A stretch of 51,049 nucleotides of DNA from an uncultured Myxococcales bacterium (GCA_903936705.1 CAIZWN010000071.1:1-51049); one strand, 5' to 3'; shown: positions 16,379-26,034, counted from the first letter of the stretch. Translations and numbers: made by a program. Notes: generated by a model from the sequence alone, not told the origin.

Positions 16379-19192
16379 CTACTTCCCGCCTTGCCTGACC
16401 AAGGGCGCGGCAAATCGCATCGGGAAATCCTTGGGTCGAGGCTCGGCGGTCGGGTCGATGTTGAACAGAGGAGCCACCATTTCCCAGCCGGTCTGCTGGT
16501 CGAACATTCCGGTGGACTCCAGGGCGTCCAGCAGGTCCTTGAAATCGACGCGGGCGCCAAGTTCCAGCGCCTGAGGCACACCTTCGGTCAGAGTCACGGT
16601 GGCGGTCCCCGCCCGCAGGTTCAGCGTGCCCAGCGGGTTGGCCGAATCCCCGATCGCCAGCGGCAGGACCGTGAAGGGGAACGTCCACGGATTCGAACCG
16701 TTTGCCGCCAACCCGGCAACCACCGTCCCCAGGTCCGGCAGCCCGTTCCTGTTCAGGTCCTCGCCGACGGCCACCGGCACGCCCTCGGTTGCCGGTACCG
16801 CCACTGCCAGCAGCAGCGACGGGACGTAGGCGACCAGCAGGGACTTCATACCCTCGTCCACGTCGGGCTCGATCATCTGCGTGGCCTTGGGGTCCGTGGC
16901 GTAGACCGTGTCAAACCCGGCATCGAAACCTTCGGCTACCTTGCCCGACGCCACGTCCAGCAAAGACTGCAGTTGGTCGTCGCGTCGTGCCCAGAAGTGC
17001 GCTGTGCGCGTTTCGTGAAGGTCCCCGATGGGGTATGCCGTAGGCGATTCGGGCTTCGGTTCCGCGCACAGTTCCAAAGGATACCGGTAGACGCGCGTTT
17101 CCACCTGGGCCACGCGGTCCTTGACTCGCTGCGTGATTTCCCGCGCGGCGGCCAGTTTCACGTACGCCGTTTCGAACGCGCCAGTTCGCGCATCCACGAC
17201 CGCCTCATACAGCAGTGTCGCGTGTTCGGCCCGCCAGGCCAGGAGTTCCACGACGCTGCGCAGTTCGAAGAACCGGTCGCCAGTGCCATCCCCTGCCGGG
17301 GTCCCGGAATCGGCGGCCACCAGATCGGCGGCGATCGCGGCATACGCGTCCTTCATCGAGGTCAGCATGTCAAAGTCGCGGGTCTTCCACGCGTCAAAGT
17401 CGGCGGCGGCGTAATGGAACACGTCCCAGAACGGCACCTTGACCGGACGTCCGACCAGACCTGACGGAGCCCCCAGTTCGTCGTTTGCCGATTCACCGGC
17501 CAGGTAGTAGAAGATTCGCGGGTTGTCGCCGAAGAAGTCCGCGACCTGCCGCTGCGTGACGGCACGGATAGCCGCTGTCGCCGCTGTGCCGCCAGGCCCA
17601 AACAGCGGGCTGATGTCGGACACGTATCGTTCCCACCCGTAGCCAGTGTCCCATGTCGCCCGGGCCAGGAAGTGGTCGTACATCCAGAACGTCCACTCGA
17701 TGCCGGTCGTGAACGTCACGTGGCCGGACAGCGGCGTCCCCTGCATCAGGCCGGGCAGCACGGTCCCCAAGTCGTATCCGCGCGCCCATCCCGTGATGGG
17801 AAGAAACAGCGGCAGGTTGTTGTCGAAGCCCAGCCACCAGGCGGTCTCGGGGAAGTACACCAGGTCGCGCTGCCCGCGGCCTTGCACGAACGGGATCTGT
17901 GCGTGGTGGAAGTCCTTGTTCCCGTAGACGGTCACCGGATGCTCCAGGTCGTAGAACATCGTGGTGTGCACCATCAGCCCGATTGCCGGATCGGCCCTTA
18001 ATGGCAGGTGGTAGAACAGCGTCTTTCCGTCGTCGGCCAGCAGGTTCCCCGGGATGTGCGCGTGTGCGAACAGGCGCGGCGCGTCGGGACGATCCTTCGC
18101 CCACGTCGCCAGTTCGTCGAACCACGCCAGGACCTCGGCATCGGAGATCGTGGTCATCTCGGATGTGGCGAACATCATGTGCAGGTAGTCCAGGCCCAGG
18201 TCCATCGCCCACAAGGTGTCAAGCCCCTGTCGCACCTGCTGGCGCTGGTGCAAGATGCGCGCCTCTTTTTCCAGGCCCTCGCCCAGGTCCAGGATCAGGC
18301 GGAAACCGTTTTGTTGCTTGTCCGCAAAGGCGACGACCATGCCGACCCGCACGCCGTGGCGGTGGGCCTCGTCGGTCACCCAACGGGCGTGATCGCGCCA
18401 GGTCGGCAGGTCCACCGTGGACAGCATGTGCCACTGGAACCCGTTCTGGCGGTTGCGCAGCTGCCACCGGAAATAGTGGCTGACATACGGACGCCATTCC
18501 TCCCTGGGCCGCAGCAGAAAGTCGGAAAAGGGAATCGGGTGCTGGGTATGCTGGTGGTAGCCCCTGAAATCCATTGCCGGAATCGATGATACCGGCGTCG
18601 TGAAGTCCGTTGGTAACGTTGCCAGTGGGTCCACCGGGACAAACGACTCTTCGGGGTGCAGCCAGGTCGCGCCCAGACGACCGGCAACTTCATACAGACC
18701 GTACGCGACCCCCAGCATAGTCGGAGATTCCACGCGCAAGACCAGTCGGCCACCGCGGGTTTCCTCGGCCACGATGTATCCCTGGTCGGTCCGCGAGTCG
18801 GCCTGCGCAGCCGCGACGGGGAACTGCAGTGCGGTTGCGCCAGATGGACGCACGCCGGCCAGCACCACGATGGTCGTCCCGGCTTTTGCGGGGTCGTAGG
18901 TCTCGCCTGCCGATATGACTGCCGCTGTTACGGTCGTCGCGCCGGTGCGAAGTCGCACGACCTCCAGCAGGTCGTCCGCGGCCATGACCAGGGACTCGGT
19001 TGCCCCCGTGGGCAGAACAATCGACAGCGTGGCAGCATCGCCGGAACGCAGCGCCCTGGAGGGCTCGGCACCGGGCCCTCCGCAGGCGGCGATGACCGTC
19101 GCCATCAGTACCGTCATCACGCGCAGGCCTTGAACCTGCGGCGCATGGCGTGGAATCACATGTTCCCGTATCGTACGCGCGATCGACAGCAT
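16379..19192 (-). CDS. Large lipoprotein with GH67N-like domain, probable glycan-active
   Basis: A 937-residue exported lipoprotein. The signal segment ends in a good lipobox (TVIAAC, Cys near residue 36) preceded by a long basic leader. Residues about 55-190 match the N-terminal alpha-glucuronidase-type fold (GH67N-like): LVMAADDLLEVVRLRTGA early and MLGVAYGLYEVAGRLGATWL at its end. The middle is a probable TIM-barrel-like region rich in Trp, His and acidic residues (HQHTQHPIPF, DLGLDYLHMM, FPETAWWLGFD). The substrate is unknown and I cannot point to a catalytic acid with confidence. ATG 19192 is chosen for its GGAG site 7 bases upstream. manC lies 83 bases downstream and may be co-transcribed, suggesting a role in mannose-containing glycans. 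Confidence 0.75.
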   Translation of the reverse strand: MLSIARTIREHVIPRHAPQVQGLRVMTVLMATVIAACGGPGAEPSRALRSGDAATLSIVLPTGATESLVMAADDLLEVVRLRTGATTVTAAVISAGETYDPAKAGTTIVVLAGVRPSGATALQFPVAAAQADSRTDQGYIVAEETRGGRLVLRVESPTMLGVAYGLYEVAGRLGATWLHPEESFVPVDPLATLPTDFTTPVSSIPAMDFRGYHQHTQHPIPFSDFLLRPREEWRPYVSHYFRWQLRNRQNGFQWHMLSTVDLPTWRDHARWVTDEAHRHGVRVGMVVAFADKQQNGFRLILDLGEGLEKEARILHQRQQVRQGLDTLWAMDLGLDYLHMMFATSEMTTISDAEVLAWFDELATWAKDRPDAPRLFAHAHIPGNLLADDGKTLFYHLPLRADPAIGLMVHTTMFYDLEHPVTVYGNKDFHHAQIPFVQGRGQRDLVYFPETAWWLGFDNNLPLFLPITGWARGYDLGTVLPGLMQGTPLSGHVTFTTGIEWTFWMYDHFLARATWDTGYGWERYVSDISPLFGPGGTAATAAIRAVTQRQVADFFGDNPRIFYYLAGESANDELGAPSGLVGRPVKVPFWDVFHYAAADFDAWKTRDFDMLTSMKDAYAAIAADLVAADSGTPAGDGTGDRFFELRSVVELLAWRAEHATLLYEAVVDARTGAFETAYVKLAAAREITQRVKDRVAQVETRVYRYPLELCAEPKPESPTAYPIGDLHETRTAHFWARRDDQLQSLLDVASGKVAEGFDAGFDTVYATDPKATQMIEPDVDEGMKSLLVAYVPSLLLAVAVPATEGVPVAVGEDLNRNGLPDLGTVVAGLAANGSNPWTFPFTVLPLAIGDSANPLGTLNLRAGTATVTLTEGVPQALELGARVDFKDLLDALESTGMFDQQTGWEMVAPLFNIDPTAEPRPKDFPMRFAAPLVRQGGK

Positions 19193-19549
19193 CGAGTTCT
19201 CCGCCGGATGGCCTGGCGAAGCATAGGCCGTGCGGTGCGATGCCCGCAAGATGGGTTTGCCTGGCCCACACCTTTCAGGATGCCTGACGCAAATCCTGTC
19301 TTAGGGATCAGTCAACATGCGGTCGGTAGTGCCAGGGATCGGGGGGCAACTTCCCGGAACCAACGCCCGTCCTTTGCCCATCGGTCCGTGTCGCTGGATA
19401 ACACCGGTTAAATATCTCGACTTATCAAGCGCTTGTACGCCTGCTGTCTGATGATTCCCGTGATGCTCCGGTTGGCATCGTTGTTGCAAAATCTCCACGC
19501 GGGCGCATTGGCGCGGCCAATCCGTCAATTTCATCCGGAGGGCATGGTC
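19193..19549. other. Divergent intergenic region
   Basis: A 357-base spacer between two lipoprotein genes that point away from each other. It should hold both promoters, but I see no pair of boxes good enough to annotate. No RNA gene or terminator is evident. Confidence 0.5.
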
Positions 19550-20050
19550 ATGGCCAAGGTTCAACCCCTGCTGGATCTGATCGAGGACTATCGGGAAGGG
19601 AATATACGCGCGAAGCTCCTTGCCTGTTTTGGGGTGCTTCTGGTGCTGGCGGCTGGTTCCTGCGATGGGTCGCTGCCGAACGTGTCGGTGACGGTCACGC
19701 CGGAGGCCGTTGGCGACCACTGTGCCGCAGGCGGACTGAAGATCGTAGTGACGGTTTCCCCGGCGGCCGAGGCCTATGTGTGCAACGGGCTGGACGGTGC
19801 GGTTCTTGCCGAGGCCCATGTGGATGCACGTCTGGAACCGGCGGGCGATCATTGCAAGGACGGTGGCGTAATCATCGAGACCTGGGTCGGGGATGGCGCA
19901 AAAGTCCAGTCCTATGCCTGCAATGGTGCTTTGGGCAATGACGGTGTTGCGGGTACGGACGGGATCAACGGAACCGATGGCATGGCCGGTCTCCCTGGCG
20001 CGTCCGTAGTGGTGACCGCCGAGGCTCCCGGGAATCGCGGCGCAGTTTGA
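19550..20050 (+). CDS. Lipoprotein with Cys-containing repeats and a collagen-like tail
   Basis: A 166-residue predicted lipoprotein. ATG 19550 has GGAGGG 8 bases upstream; an earlier ATG is too close to that site. A hydrophobic segment, LLACFGVLLVLAAGSC, ends in an atypical lipobox (AGSC). Two repeats follow with the pattern GDHCxxGG ... YxCNG, each with a Cys pair (GDHCAAGG then AYVCNG; GDHCKDGG then SYACNG), as in DUF7151-type proteins of deltaproteobacteria. The end is collagen-like (Gly-x-x repeats from GNDGVAGTDG). The protein stops just as a third repeat seems to begin (TAEAPGNR), so the 3' end may be truncated or frameshifted. Confidence 0.7.
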   Translation: MAKVQPLLDLIEDYREGNIRAKLLACFGVLLVLAAGSCDGSLPNVSVTVTPEAVGDHCAAGGLKIVVTVSPAAEAYVCNGLDGAVLAEAHVDARLEPAGDHCKDGGVIIETWVGDGAKVQSYACNGALGNDGVAGTDGINGTDGMAGLPGASVVVTAEAPGNRGAV

Positions 20051-20283
20051 GTTCTCCCACGGTGGCTGCGGCCTGGGGACATCAATGTCATTGGACTTGA
20101 AGAACTTCCAGTTTATCGACGACGCAGAAGCCCGACCGTGAGGCCGTCCTCGACGGTTCCTACCTCTCTAAAGCTTGTCAGCCACCATACGCACCTCGCA
20201 GGGCATTGCGGTTTCCGGGGACCAATCCAAGCGCTTGATACCGGTGGGCAGAAATGTAGACTCGACCTCGGGGGAGGCTGAGG

Positions 20284-21453
20284 ATGAGGACGTCGAGATT
20301 TGCTTTGCTTCTGGCAGGATTGCTGGCCTGCGAAGGAAATGGGACAGGCCAGGTTGACCCGAAGGAACTCCCTACGGCCGTAGACGTGCTGTCCGACATG
20401 GCCGAGGATGTGCTGTCCGACGCTGCCATCGAAGTGCTGACCGACGTGGCCGTGGACGTGCCGCCCGACGCGGCTATCGAAGTGCCGCCAGACACGGCTT
20501 CGGACGTCCTGCCGGAAGCCGCGCTTGACGTAGAACTCGACGCTGCCCTCGACACAGTCGTCGACGTGTCGTCGGACGCAGCTACTGATGCCCCGTCCGA
20601 GGTATTCTTCCCAACCGGGCCCGCACGCATTGCCGTCGTGACGGATACGCATCTGTGGCTCGACGATGCGCATGGCAACAACGTCAACTGGGTCGCTGCG
20701 ATGACGGACTTGGCTGGTCTGGCGAACCCGCCGGACCGTGTAGTGTCTACCGGTGACGACATCGACGACCTGTTCACTGCGCCCTTCGCGGTGCAGGAGT
20801 GGCTGGACGGGATCGGCGATCCGGTGGCAATCCTGCTGCACTATCGCGGCCTGATCGAGACTTTCGCCCCCGTTGGGTTTCGCATCGTGCTGGGCAACCA
20901 TGACGTGCGCTATTTCGACACGTTCGAGGGGAACTCGTTGCCGCTGGCTGCCTGGGCCAAGGCATTCGAAGGCAGCCCAGCCTACCCGGCCCCATGGTAC
21001 GCGGAAGAGGTGCGCGGTTGCCGGTTGCTGATGCTGCAATCCAACGAGTTGGCCACAAATCACGCGGACAACGACCTCCCTACGTTCGGCGCAGCGCAAC
21101 TGGCGTGGCTGGATCAGCAGTTGACCTCGGACAAGCCCGTGGTGCTCTTCTGGCACGTTTTCATCGAGCAACCTGCCGAAGGTCAGACGCCGCCCGAGGT
21201 GATGCAGATCATTGCTCGGCACGCCGGTCCCGCTGACCGTGTCGTGTTCACCGGCCATGGGCACGCCTTTCATCGGTATCTTTGGCAGGGCGTGCGGTTC
21301 TACGAGGGCGGGGCGCTGACGATGTCCCAGGGCAATGTGCACCAGGTCGAGTGCGATGGCCAGACCGGCCGGATCTCGATCCTGAACGAGGCGGATCTGC
21401 CGTACGAAGAAGGACCGCTTGCTGCGCCCCGTCTGTCGGCGAACGTCCAGTAA
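20284..21453 (+). CDS. Calcineurin-like metallophosphoesterase lipoprotein
   Basis: A 389-residue exported lipoprotein: signal peptide with lipobox LLAC (Cys16). Residues 24-108 are a Pro/Asp-rich linker of 8-residue repeats. The phosphoesterase domain starts near 114 and has every metal-binding motif of the calcineurin-like family: DTH at 121-123, then GDDIDD, GNHD, FWHVF and GHGHAFH. It should hydrolyse phosphomonoesters or diesters at the cell surface or periplasm; the substrate is not indicated. It lies 23 bases before the START-domain gene and probably shares its transcript. Confidence 0.9.
   Translation: MRTSRFALLLAGLLACEGNGTGQVDPKELPTAVDVLSDMAEDVLSDAAIEVLTDVAVDVPPDAAIEVPPDTASDVLPEAALDVELDAALDTVVDVSSDAATDAPSEVFFPTGPARIAVVTDTHLWLDDAHGNNVNWVAAMTDLAGLANPPDRVVSTGDDIDDLFTAPFAVQEWLDGIGDPVAILLHYRGLIETFAPVGFRIVLGNHDVRYFDTFEGNSLPLAAWAKAFEGSPAYPAPWYAEEVRGCRLLMLQSNELATNHADNDLPTFGAAQLAWLDQQLTSDKPVVLFWHVFIEQPAEGQTPPEVMQIIARHAGPADRVVFTGHGHAFHRYLWQGVRFYEGGALTMSQGNVHQVECDGQTGRISILNEADLPYEEGPLAAPRLSANVQ
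20383..20574 (+). repeat. Eight 24-bp degenerate repeats in the lipoprotein linker
   Basis: Eight consecutive 24-base units, mostly starting GACGTG or GAAGTG, encode the 8-residue linker unit (consensus DVLxDAAx). The units differ by several substitutions but keep exact length, as expected of an expanding and diverging linker. Confidence 0.85.
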
Positions 21454-21476
21454 CCCGGGCGGGCGGAGGACTTTTC

Positions 21477-22148
21477 ATGATTGTGCGTCCGGCCTATTCC
21501 TGTTCTCAGCGTGGCGTTGGGCGTCGGTATTCTAGCCTCCTGAGACATTCACTTGCCGTCTGTCTGGCCTTGCTGGCGGCCAGCCCGATCCTGACTGTGG
21601 GAACCATCGCGAGTGCCGACCCCGAATGGCAATCGGTCCGCTCGACGTCTGACGGAATCGTCGTGTCAAGGCGGCCTGGACGCACGTCAGGCTTCTATGA
21701 GTTGCGCTTTGAGGCCCGATCGTTGCTGCCTCCGGACCGTTTTGAGGCCAGCGTCTGGGAGAGCTTCCAGGTGGCCCGGCCCCCGGTTCGCCGACGAGAC
21801 TTTCTGGTTCGACAGCCGGACGAAATCGTGTTCCATGACCAGATCAAGGTCGCGGTAGTGTCTGACCGGGAATACACGATGCGGATCGTTCGCGAGCGGC
21901 AGGGGGAGGTGCTTCGCTTGTCCTTCGGGACCAGGCCTGAGCTGGGCCCGCCACCCGCGGACGGATACGTGACAATTCCAATCGTCCGGGGGACATGGGA
22001 ATTCCACCAGGAAGGCTCCGGCACGGCGGTGGTTTACACCTTGTACAGCGAGCCCGGCGGATCTGTTCCCGCCTTCCTGGTTCGCGCTGCCCAGCAGGAC
22101 GAGGCCCTGGAGGACGTTCGGCATGCCTTGAAGGACGCCAGTCGTTGA
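21477..22148 (+). CDS. START-domain lipid-binding protein, exported
   Basis: A 223-residue protein with an N-terminal signal peptide (LLRHSLAVCLALLAASPILT) and a START-like (StAR-related lipid transfer) domain. Typical marks are WQSVRSTSDGIVVSRR, then DREYTMRI near the middle, GYVTIPIVRGTWEF, and the closing amphipathic helix with PAFLVRAAQQDEALEDVR. Such bacterial proteins are thought to bind lipids or hydrophobic ligands in the periplasm. ATG 21477 has GGAGGA about 7 bases upstream; the longer frame overlaps the phosphoesterase gene. It follows that gene on the same strand, so the two may act together on a lipid or phospholipid, which is inference only. Confidence 0.85.
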   Translation: MIVRPAYSCSQRGVGRRYSSLLRHSLAVCLALLAASPILTVGTIASADPEWQSVRSTSDGIVVSRRPGRTSGFYELRFEARSLLPPDRFEASVWESFQVARPPVRRRDFLVRQPDEIVFHDQIKVAVVSDREYTMRIVRERQGEVLRLSFGTRPELGPPPADGYVTIPIVRGTWEFHQEGSGTAVVYTLYSEPGGSVPAFLVRAAQQDEALEDVRHALKDASR

Positions 22149-22460
22149 GATAGGTCGGACCAGGTCGGTGCCGATCCCGCAGTAGGCAGCAATTACGGGA
22201 ATCCGTTCCTGGAATCCCAGCACCATCTTTCTGAACCACTGCCCCTGCGCCACTATAGAGGTCGCTTCACCGCGGAACAGCCTGACGAAATATCCGGAAA
22301 TACCAAGGCTTATGGGTCACAGGGCTTTATTGCGACTCGAGGTCAGACTGGCGTGTTTTTTGCTCCTTGCCGAGGGGCTTATGGGCTGGGAAGGGAAACC
22401 TTGGAGCGAAAGACGCCGCCGCAACCTTTAAAACATCCGGCACAACCCAGGCACACCGGG
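22149..22460. other. Intergenic region before the histidine kinase
   Basis: 312 bases. No RNA gene, hairpin terminator or confident promoter is visible. The kinase frame is open through the second part (from a GTG at 22353), so the true start could lie there. Confidence 0.4.
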
Positions 22461-24611
22461 ATGCAAAGCTTTATCCGGGGTTTGGACCGGACCTGGGCTA
22501 TTCCTGTCCTGCTGCTTCTGGTCACCGTGGCGTCGGTTCTGTACACGAAGGATAGCGTGGACAGGAGCGCGCAGCAGGAATTCATATTCCAGTGCGTGGA
22601 AGTCAGGGACAAGATCGCCGAGCGGCTGGCCGGCCATGCTCGGATGCTGCGCAGTGGCGCCGCCTTTTTCCAGGCCTCTGAAACGGAGGTGACCCGACAG
22701 GCATGGCAACGGTTCGCGACCGCTCTTCAGTTGGACCAGATGTTGCCTGGCATCCAGGGCATCGGGTTTTCGCTGATGATCCCAAAAGAGCAGCTTGCCG
22801 GACACATTCAGGAGGTCCGCAGCGAGGGATTCCCGGACTACGACGTGAAACCAGTTGGCCCTCGGGATGTCTATTCGTCGATTGTCTATCTTGAACCCTT
22901 CTTCGGCCGAAACCTGCGGGCCTTCGGCTATGACATGCTTTCCGAGCCCAGGCGCCGAGCGGCGATGGAATGGGCTCGTGATTACGATACCGTAGGGTTG
23001 TCGGACAAGGTCGTGCTGGTGCAGGAAACCAGCGTCGAAATACAGTCTGGCGCGCTGATGTACGTCCCGGTGTATCGCACGAACATGCCGACCAGCAACG
23101 TTGAGCAGCGGCGTGCTGCCATTCGCGGCTGGGTCTACAGCCCGTTCCGGATGAACGATTTGATGACTGGAATTCTTGACGAATCGCATCTGAAAGAAGA
23201 CGACCTGCCGCTTTTCCAGGTCTTCGATGGGGTTCATCCGTCCGCCGAAGGCCTGATGTACCAGCATGGTCTTCCATTGGACGACCAGGCGGAAGGTTCT
23301 TCCTGTTTCAGCCGGCAGGTCCCTGTCGAGTTCAACGGAAAGAAATGGACCCTGCTGTTCACCGGGGAGTGCAGTTCCATTCTTTCGGGCCAATATGCCG
23401 GCTCCTGGCTGGCGATGGCCATCGGCATCGTCATCACGCTGCTTGTGTCTGCCACGTTCCGCTCTTTGTTGGCGAGCCGCAAAGCGCAGCGGATATCGGA
23501 AGGGCTGAGCACCGAGCTGCAAAACAGCGAGGAGCGGTATTCCCTGACGCTTGCCGCGGTGAACGACGGCCTCTGGGACTGGCATGTTCCCAGCGGCAGT
23601 GCCTACCTCAGCCCCGTCTACTACGCTCTGCTGGGGTATGGCAACGCGGAATTCCCAGCCAACTACAGTTCATGGCGCGGGCTGGTTCATCCGGAGGACA
23701 TCGACGAGGTCGAGCGTGCCTTGCAGGCTAGTGTCGAAGCAGGCGAAGGTTTCAATATCGATCTTCGCATGCGAATGAAAGCCGGGGAATGGCTGTGGGT
23801 TTCCACCCGCGGGCGAAGCGTGTCAAAGGGCCCGGACGGCAAGTCACTGCGGATGGTTGGGACGCTCAGCGACATCAGTGCGCGCAAAAGCACCGAGGAG
23901 CTGCTGCGGACAGGGGAAGAGTTGCTGAAGCAGAAGAACCGGGAACTGGAGCGGTTCTCCTATACTGTTTCCCATGACCTCAGAAGCCCCCTGGTCACCA
24001 TCCAGTCCTTCATCGGCATGATCAGAAAGGACATTGAAGACGGAAATATTACCCGTGCGCTGGTCGATATGGCGCGGGTCAGTGTGGCAGCGACGAAGAT
24101 GAACGCCTTGCTCCACGACCTTCTGGAGCTGGCTCGCGTGGGAATATTGATTAACCAGCCTTCACAGATCGACATGAACCTCGTGGTCAAGGACACCCTG
24201 GCGCAGTTGGCGGGGGCGATTCACAAGGGCCGGCTGGATGTGGTGGTGCAGCCGGATCTTCCTGCGGTTTTCGCTGACGAAAAGCGAATCGCGGAGGTCG
24301 TGCAGAACCTGGTTGAAAACGCCATCAAGTACCGGGGGGACCAGCAGACGCCAAGAATCGAAATCGGCTGGCGACACGACGGCAATGGGGTGATCTTCGT
24401 GGTCGGCGACAACGGTATTGGAATCGATCCGCGGTTCCAGGGACGCATCTTCGGCCTGTTCAACAAACTGGATCCCAACAGTGAAGGAACCGGCGTCGGC
24501 CTGGCGCTGGTCAAGAGGATCGTGGAAATTCATAACGGTCGGGTCTGGGTAGAGTCGGAGGGCCAGGGGAAGGGGTGCAGGTTCTGTTTCACTGTCGGGC
24601 AAACTGCGTGA
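22461..24611 (+). CDS. CHASE-PAS sensor histidine kinase
   Basis: A 716-residue membrane sensor kinase if it starts at ATG 22461. Layout: a membrane segment near residues 14-28 (IPVLLLLVTVASVLY), a periplasmic CHASE domain to about 290 (RMLRSGAAFFQAS, GIQGIGFSLMIP), a second membrane segment (WLAMAIGIVITLLVSATF), a PAS domain with PAC end near 355-470, then HisKA with the phosphorylated His in SHDLRSPL, and HATPase with N box QNLVENAIKY, DNGIGID and GTGVGLALV. CHASE domains sense small ligands outside the cell. No response regulator lies nearby, so it is an orphan. The start is uncertain: no ribosome site precedes 22461 and a GTG 36 codons upstream is possible. Confidence 0.92.
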   Translation: MQSFIRGLDRTWAIPVLLLLVTVASVLYTKDSVDRSAQQEFIFQCVEVRDKIAERLAGHARMLRSGAAFFQASETEVTRQAWQRFATALQLDQMLPGIQGIGFSLMIPKEQLAGHIQEVRSEGFPDYDVKPVGPRDVYSSIVYLEPFFGRNLRAFGYDMLSEPRRRAAMEWARDYDTVGLSDKVVLVQETSVEIQSGALMYVPVYRTNMPTSNVEQRRAAIRGWVYSPFRMNDLMTGILDESHLKEDDLPLFQVFDGVHPSAEGLMYQHGLPLDDQAEGSSCFSRQVPVEFNGKKWTLLFTGECSSILSGQYAGSWLAMAIGIVITLLVSATFRSLLASRKAQRISEGLSTELQNSEERYSLTLAAVNDGLWDWHVPSGSAYLSPVYYALLGYGNAEFPANYSSWRGLVHPEDIDEVERALQASVEAGEGFNIDLRMRMKAGEWLWVSTRGRSVSKGPDGKSLRMVGTLSDISARKSTEELLRTGEELLKQKNRELERFSYTVSHDLRSPLVTIQSFIGMIRKDIEDGNITRALVDMARVSVAATKMNALLHDLLELARVGILINQPSQIDMNLVVKDTLAQLAGAIHKGRLDVVVQPDLPAVFADEKRIAEVVQNLVENAIKYRGDQQTPRIEIGWRHDGNGVIFVVGDNGIGIDPRFQGRIFGLFNKLDPNSEGTGVGLALVKRIVEIHNGRVWVESEGQGKGCRFCFTVGQTA

Positions 24612-24780
24612 GGAATTTCCTTGCAGATGGATCCTCGAATTCATTCGACATGAATCCTGCCAAGCCGAAAATCCCAAACGGCACCTTCGCAAGAACTTTT
24701 TCCTGTAGTCTGCAAATATCGCCTTGCTCTATTGTGTTTCGTTTATAAAATAAAGTCTTGGATTTTAGCAGGGCGGTTTC

Positions 24781-26034
24781 ATGTACGAGCGAAAGTTTTA
24801 TCATGGACAACTGGCTCGATTCGCCGGAACTCCTCTTGTCAAAGTCCTGACCGGTATGAGGCGCGTGGGCAAGAGCACCATCATGCGCATGTTCAGGGAA
24901 GAACTGGCAACAGGCGGCGTGTCCCCTGAACAACTGGTCTTTGTTGACATGGAACTCCTTGAATTTGCTTCAATAAGAAATGCCGCCGACCTGCACTCAT
25001 TCGTTACCGAAAGACGACTGAAGGGGAAAGCGTCCGATCATCCGCAATATCTGTTCATCGACGAAGTCCAGGAAATCGAGGGCTGGGAAAAGGCCGTCAA
25101 CTCCATTTTGAACGAAGGAGGCTTTGACATCTATCTGACCGGCTCGAATGCAAACTTGCTGTCGGGTGAACTTGCGACGCTGCTGACCGGCCGCTACCTG
25201 GAAATCCCAGTCTACCCGCTGTCTTTCGGCGAGTATTCCATTTTCCGAAACGCTGCGCCTGACGAAGCCATCTTCGGCGAGTATCTGCGGCGAGGTGGCA
25301 TGCCGGGCATTCATCACATGGACCAGGACGACGAGACGATTCGCCAGTACCTCGGTTCACTGGCGGACAGCATCATCCTGAAGGATATTGTTGGACGCTA
25401 CGCTGTCCGCGATGTTGATCTTCTGAGACGCATCATTCGTTTCATCGCGGACAATTCCGGAAACGTGTTTTCCGCCAAAAGGATCGCCGATTTCATGAAG
25501 AACGAACGGCGAACCGTCGGAGTCGAGACGGTCTACAACTACCTGTCGTACATGCTGTCTTCATTCCTGGCGTACCGGGTATCCAGATTCGACCTCAAGG
25601 GGAAACGGTTCCTGGAGGTTGGGGAAAAGTACTACTTCAGCGACCTCGGCTTGAAAAACGCCCTGATTGGGTATCGCCAGTCCGACATCAACGCAGCCCT
25701 GGAAACGTTGGTCTATTTCGAGCTCAGACGCAGGGGCTTCACGGTAAGCATCGGAAAGGCCGGCAATACCGAGATCGATTTCATCGCGGAGCGCTCGGGG
25801 CAGAAGATGTACTTGCAGGTGTGTTACCTGCTGGCGGATCAGTCGGTTGCGCAAAGGGAATTCGGTCCCCTTGAATCAGTCAGTGACAACTATCCCAAGT
25901 ATGTTCTGTCGATGGACCGCATAATGGGCAGCGACCGCAACGGAATAAGGTGGGTGTACCTGCCGGATTTCCTGTTGAATAATGAACACACTGAACCGAT
26001 TTCAGAGAGGCCGTTGCTTGCCGGCCGCACCTGA
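24781..26034 (+). CDS. AAA_14/DUF4143 ATP-binding protein
   Basis: A 417-residue ATPase of the common AAA_14 plus DUF4143 family. Walker A is GMRRVGKST near residues 25-33, Walker B is LFIDEVQE near 91-98, and a sensor-like YLTGSNANLL follows near 120. The C-terminal half carries the DUF4143 core (SILKDIVGRY region, YYFSDLGLKNALIG) and a closing nuclease-like ELRRRGF/EIDFIAE segment reminiscent of a PD-(D/E)XK fold. The cellular role is not established; many relatives behave like mobile or selfish genes. The coding sequence and the 169-base upstream gap are clearly more AT-rich than the neighbours (tttcgtttataaaataaag before the start), consistent with recent transfer. Confidence 0.9.
   Translation: MYERKFYHGQLARFAGTPLVKVLTGMRRVGKSTIMRMFREELATGGVSPEQLVFVDMELLEFASIRNAADLHSFVTERRLKGKASDHPQYLFIDEVQEIEGWEKAVNSILNEGGFDIYLTGSNANLLSGELATLLTGRYLEIPVYPLSFGEYSIFRNAAPDEAIFGEYLRRGGMPGIHHMDQDDETIRQYLGSLADSIILKDIVGRYAVRDVDLLRRIIRFIADNSGNVFSAKRIADFMKNERRTVGVETVYNYLSYMLSSFLAYRVSRFDLKGKRFLEVGEKYYFSDLGLKNALIGYRQSDINAALETLVYFELRRRGFTVSIGKAGNTEIDFIAERSGQKMYLQVCYLLADQSVAQREFGPLESVSDNYPKYVLSMDRIMGSDRNGIRWVYLPDFLLNNEHTEPISERPLLAGRT

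Noticed and set aside
21687-22253. 188-codon minus-strand frame at the START gene end
   Set aside because: Mostly antisense to START; the part outside it (22149-22253) matches nothing I know.
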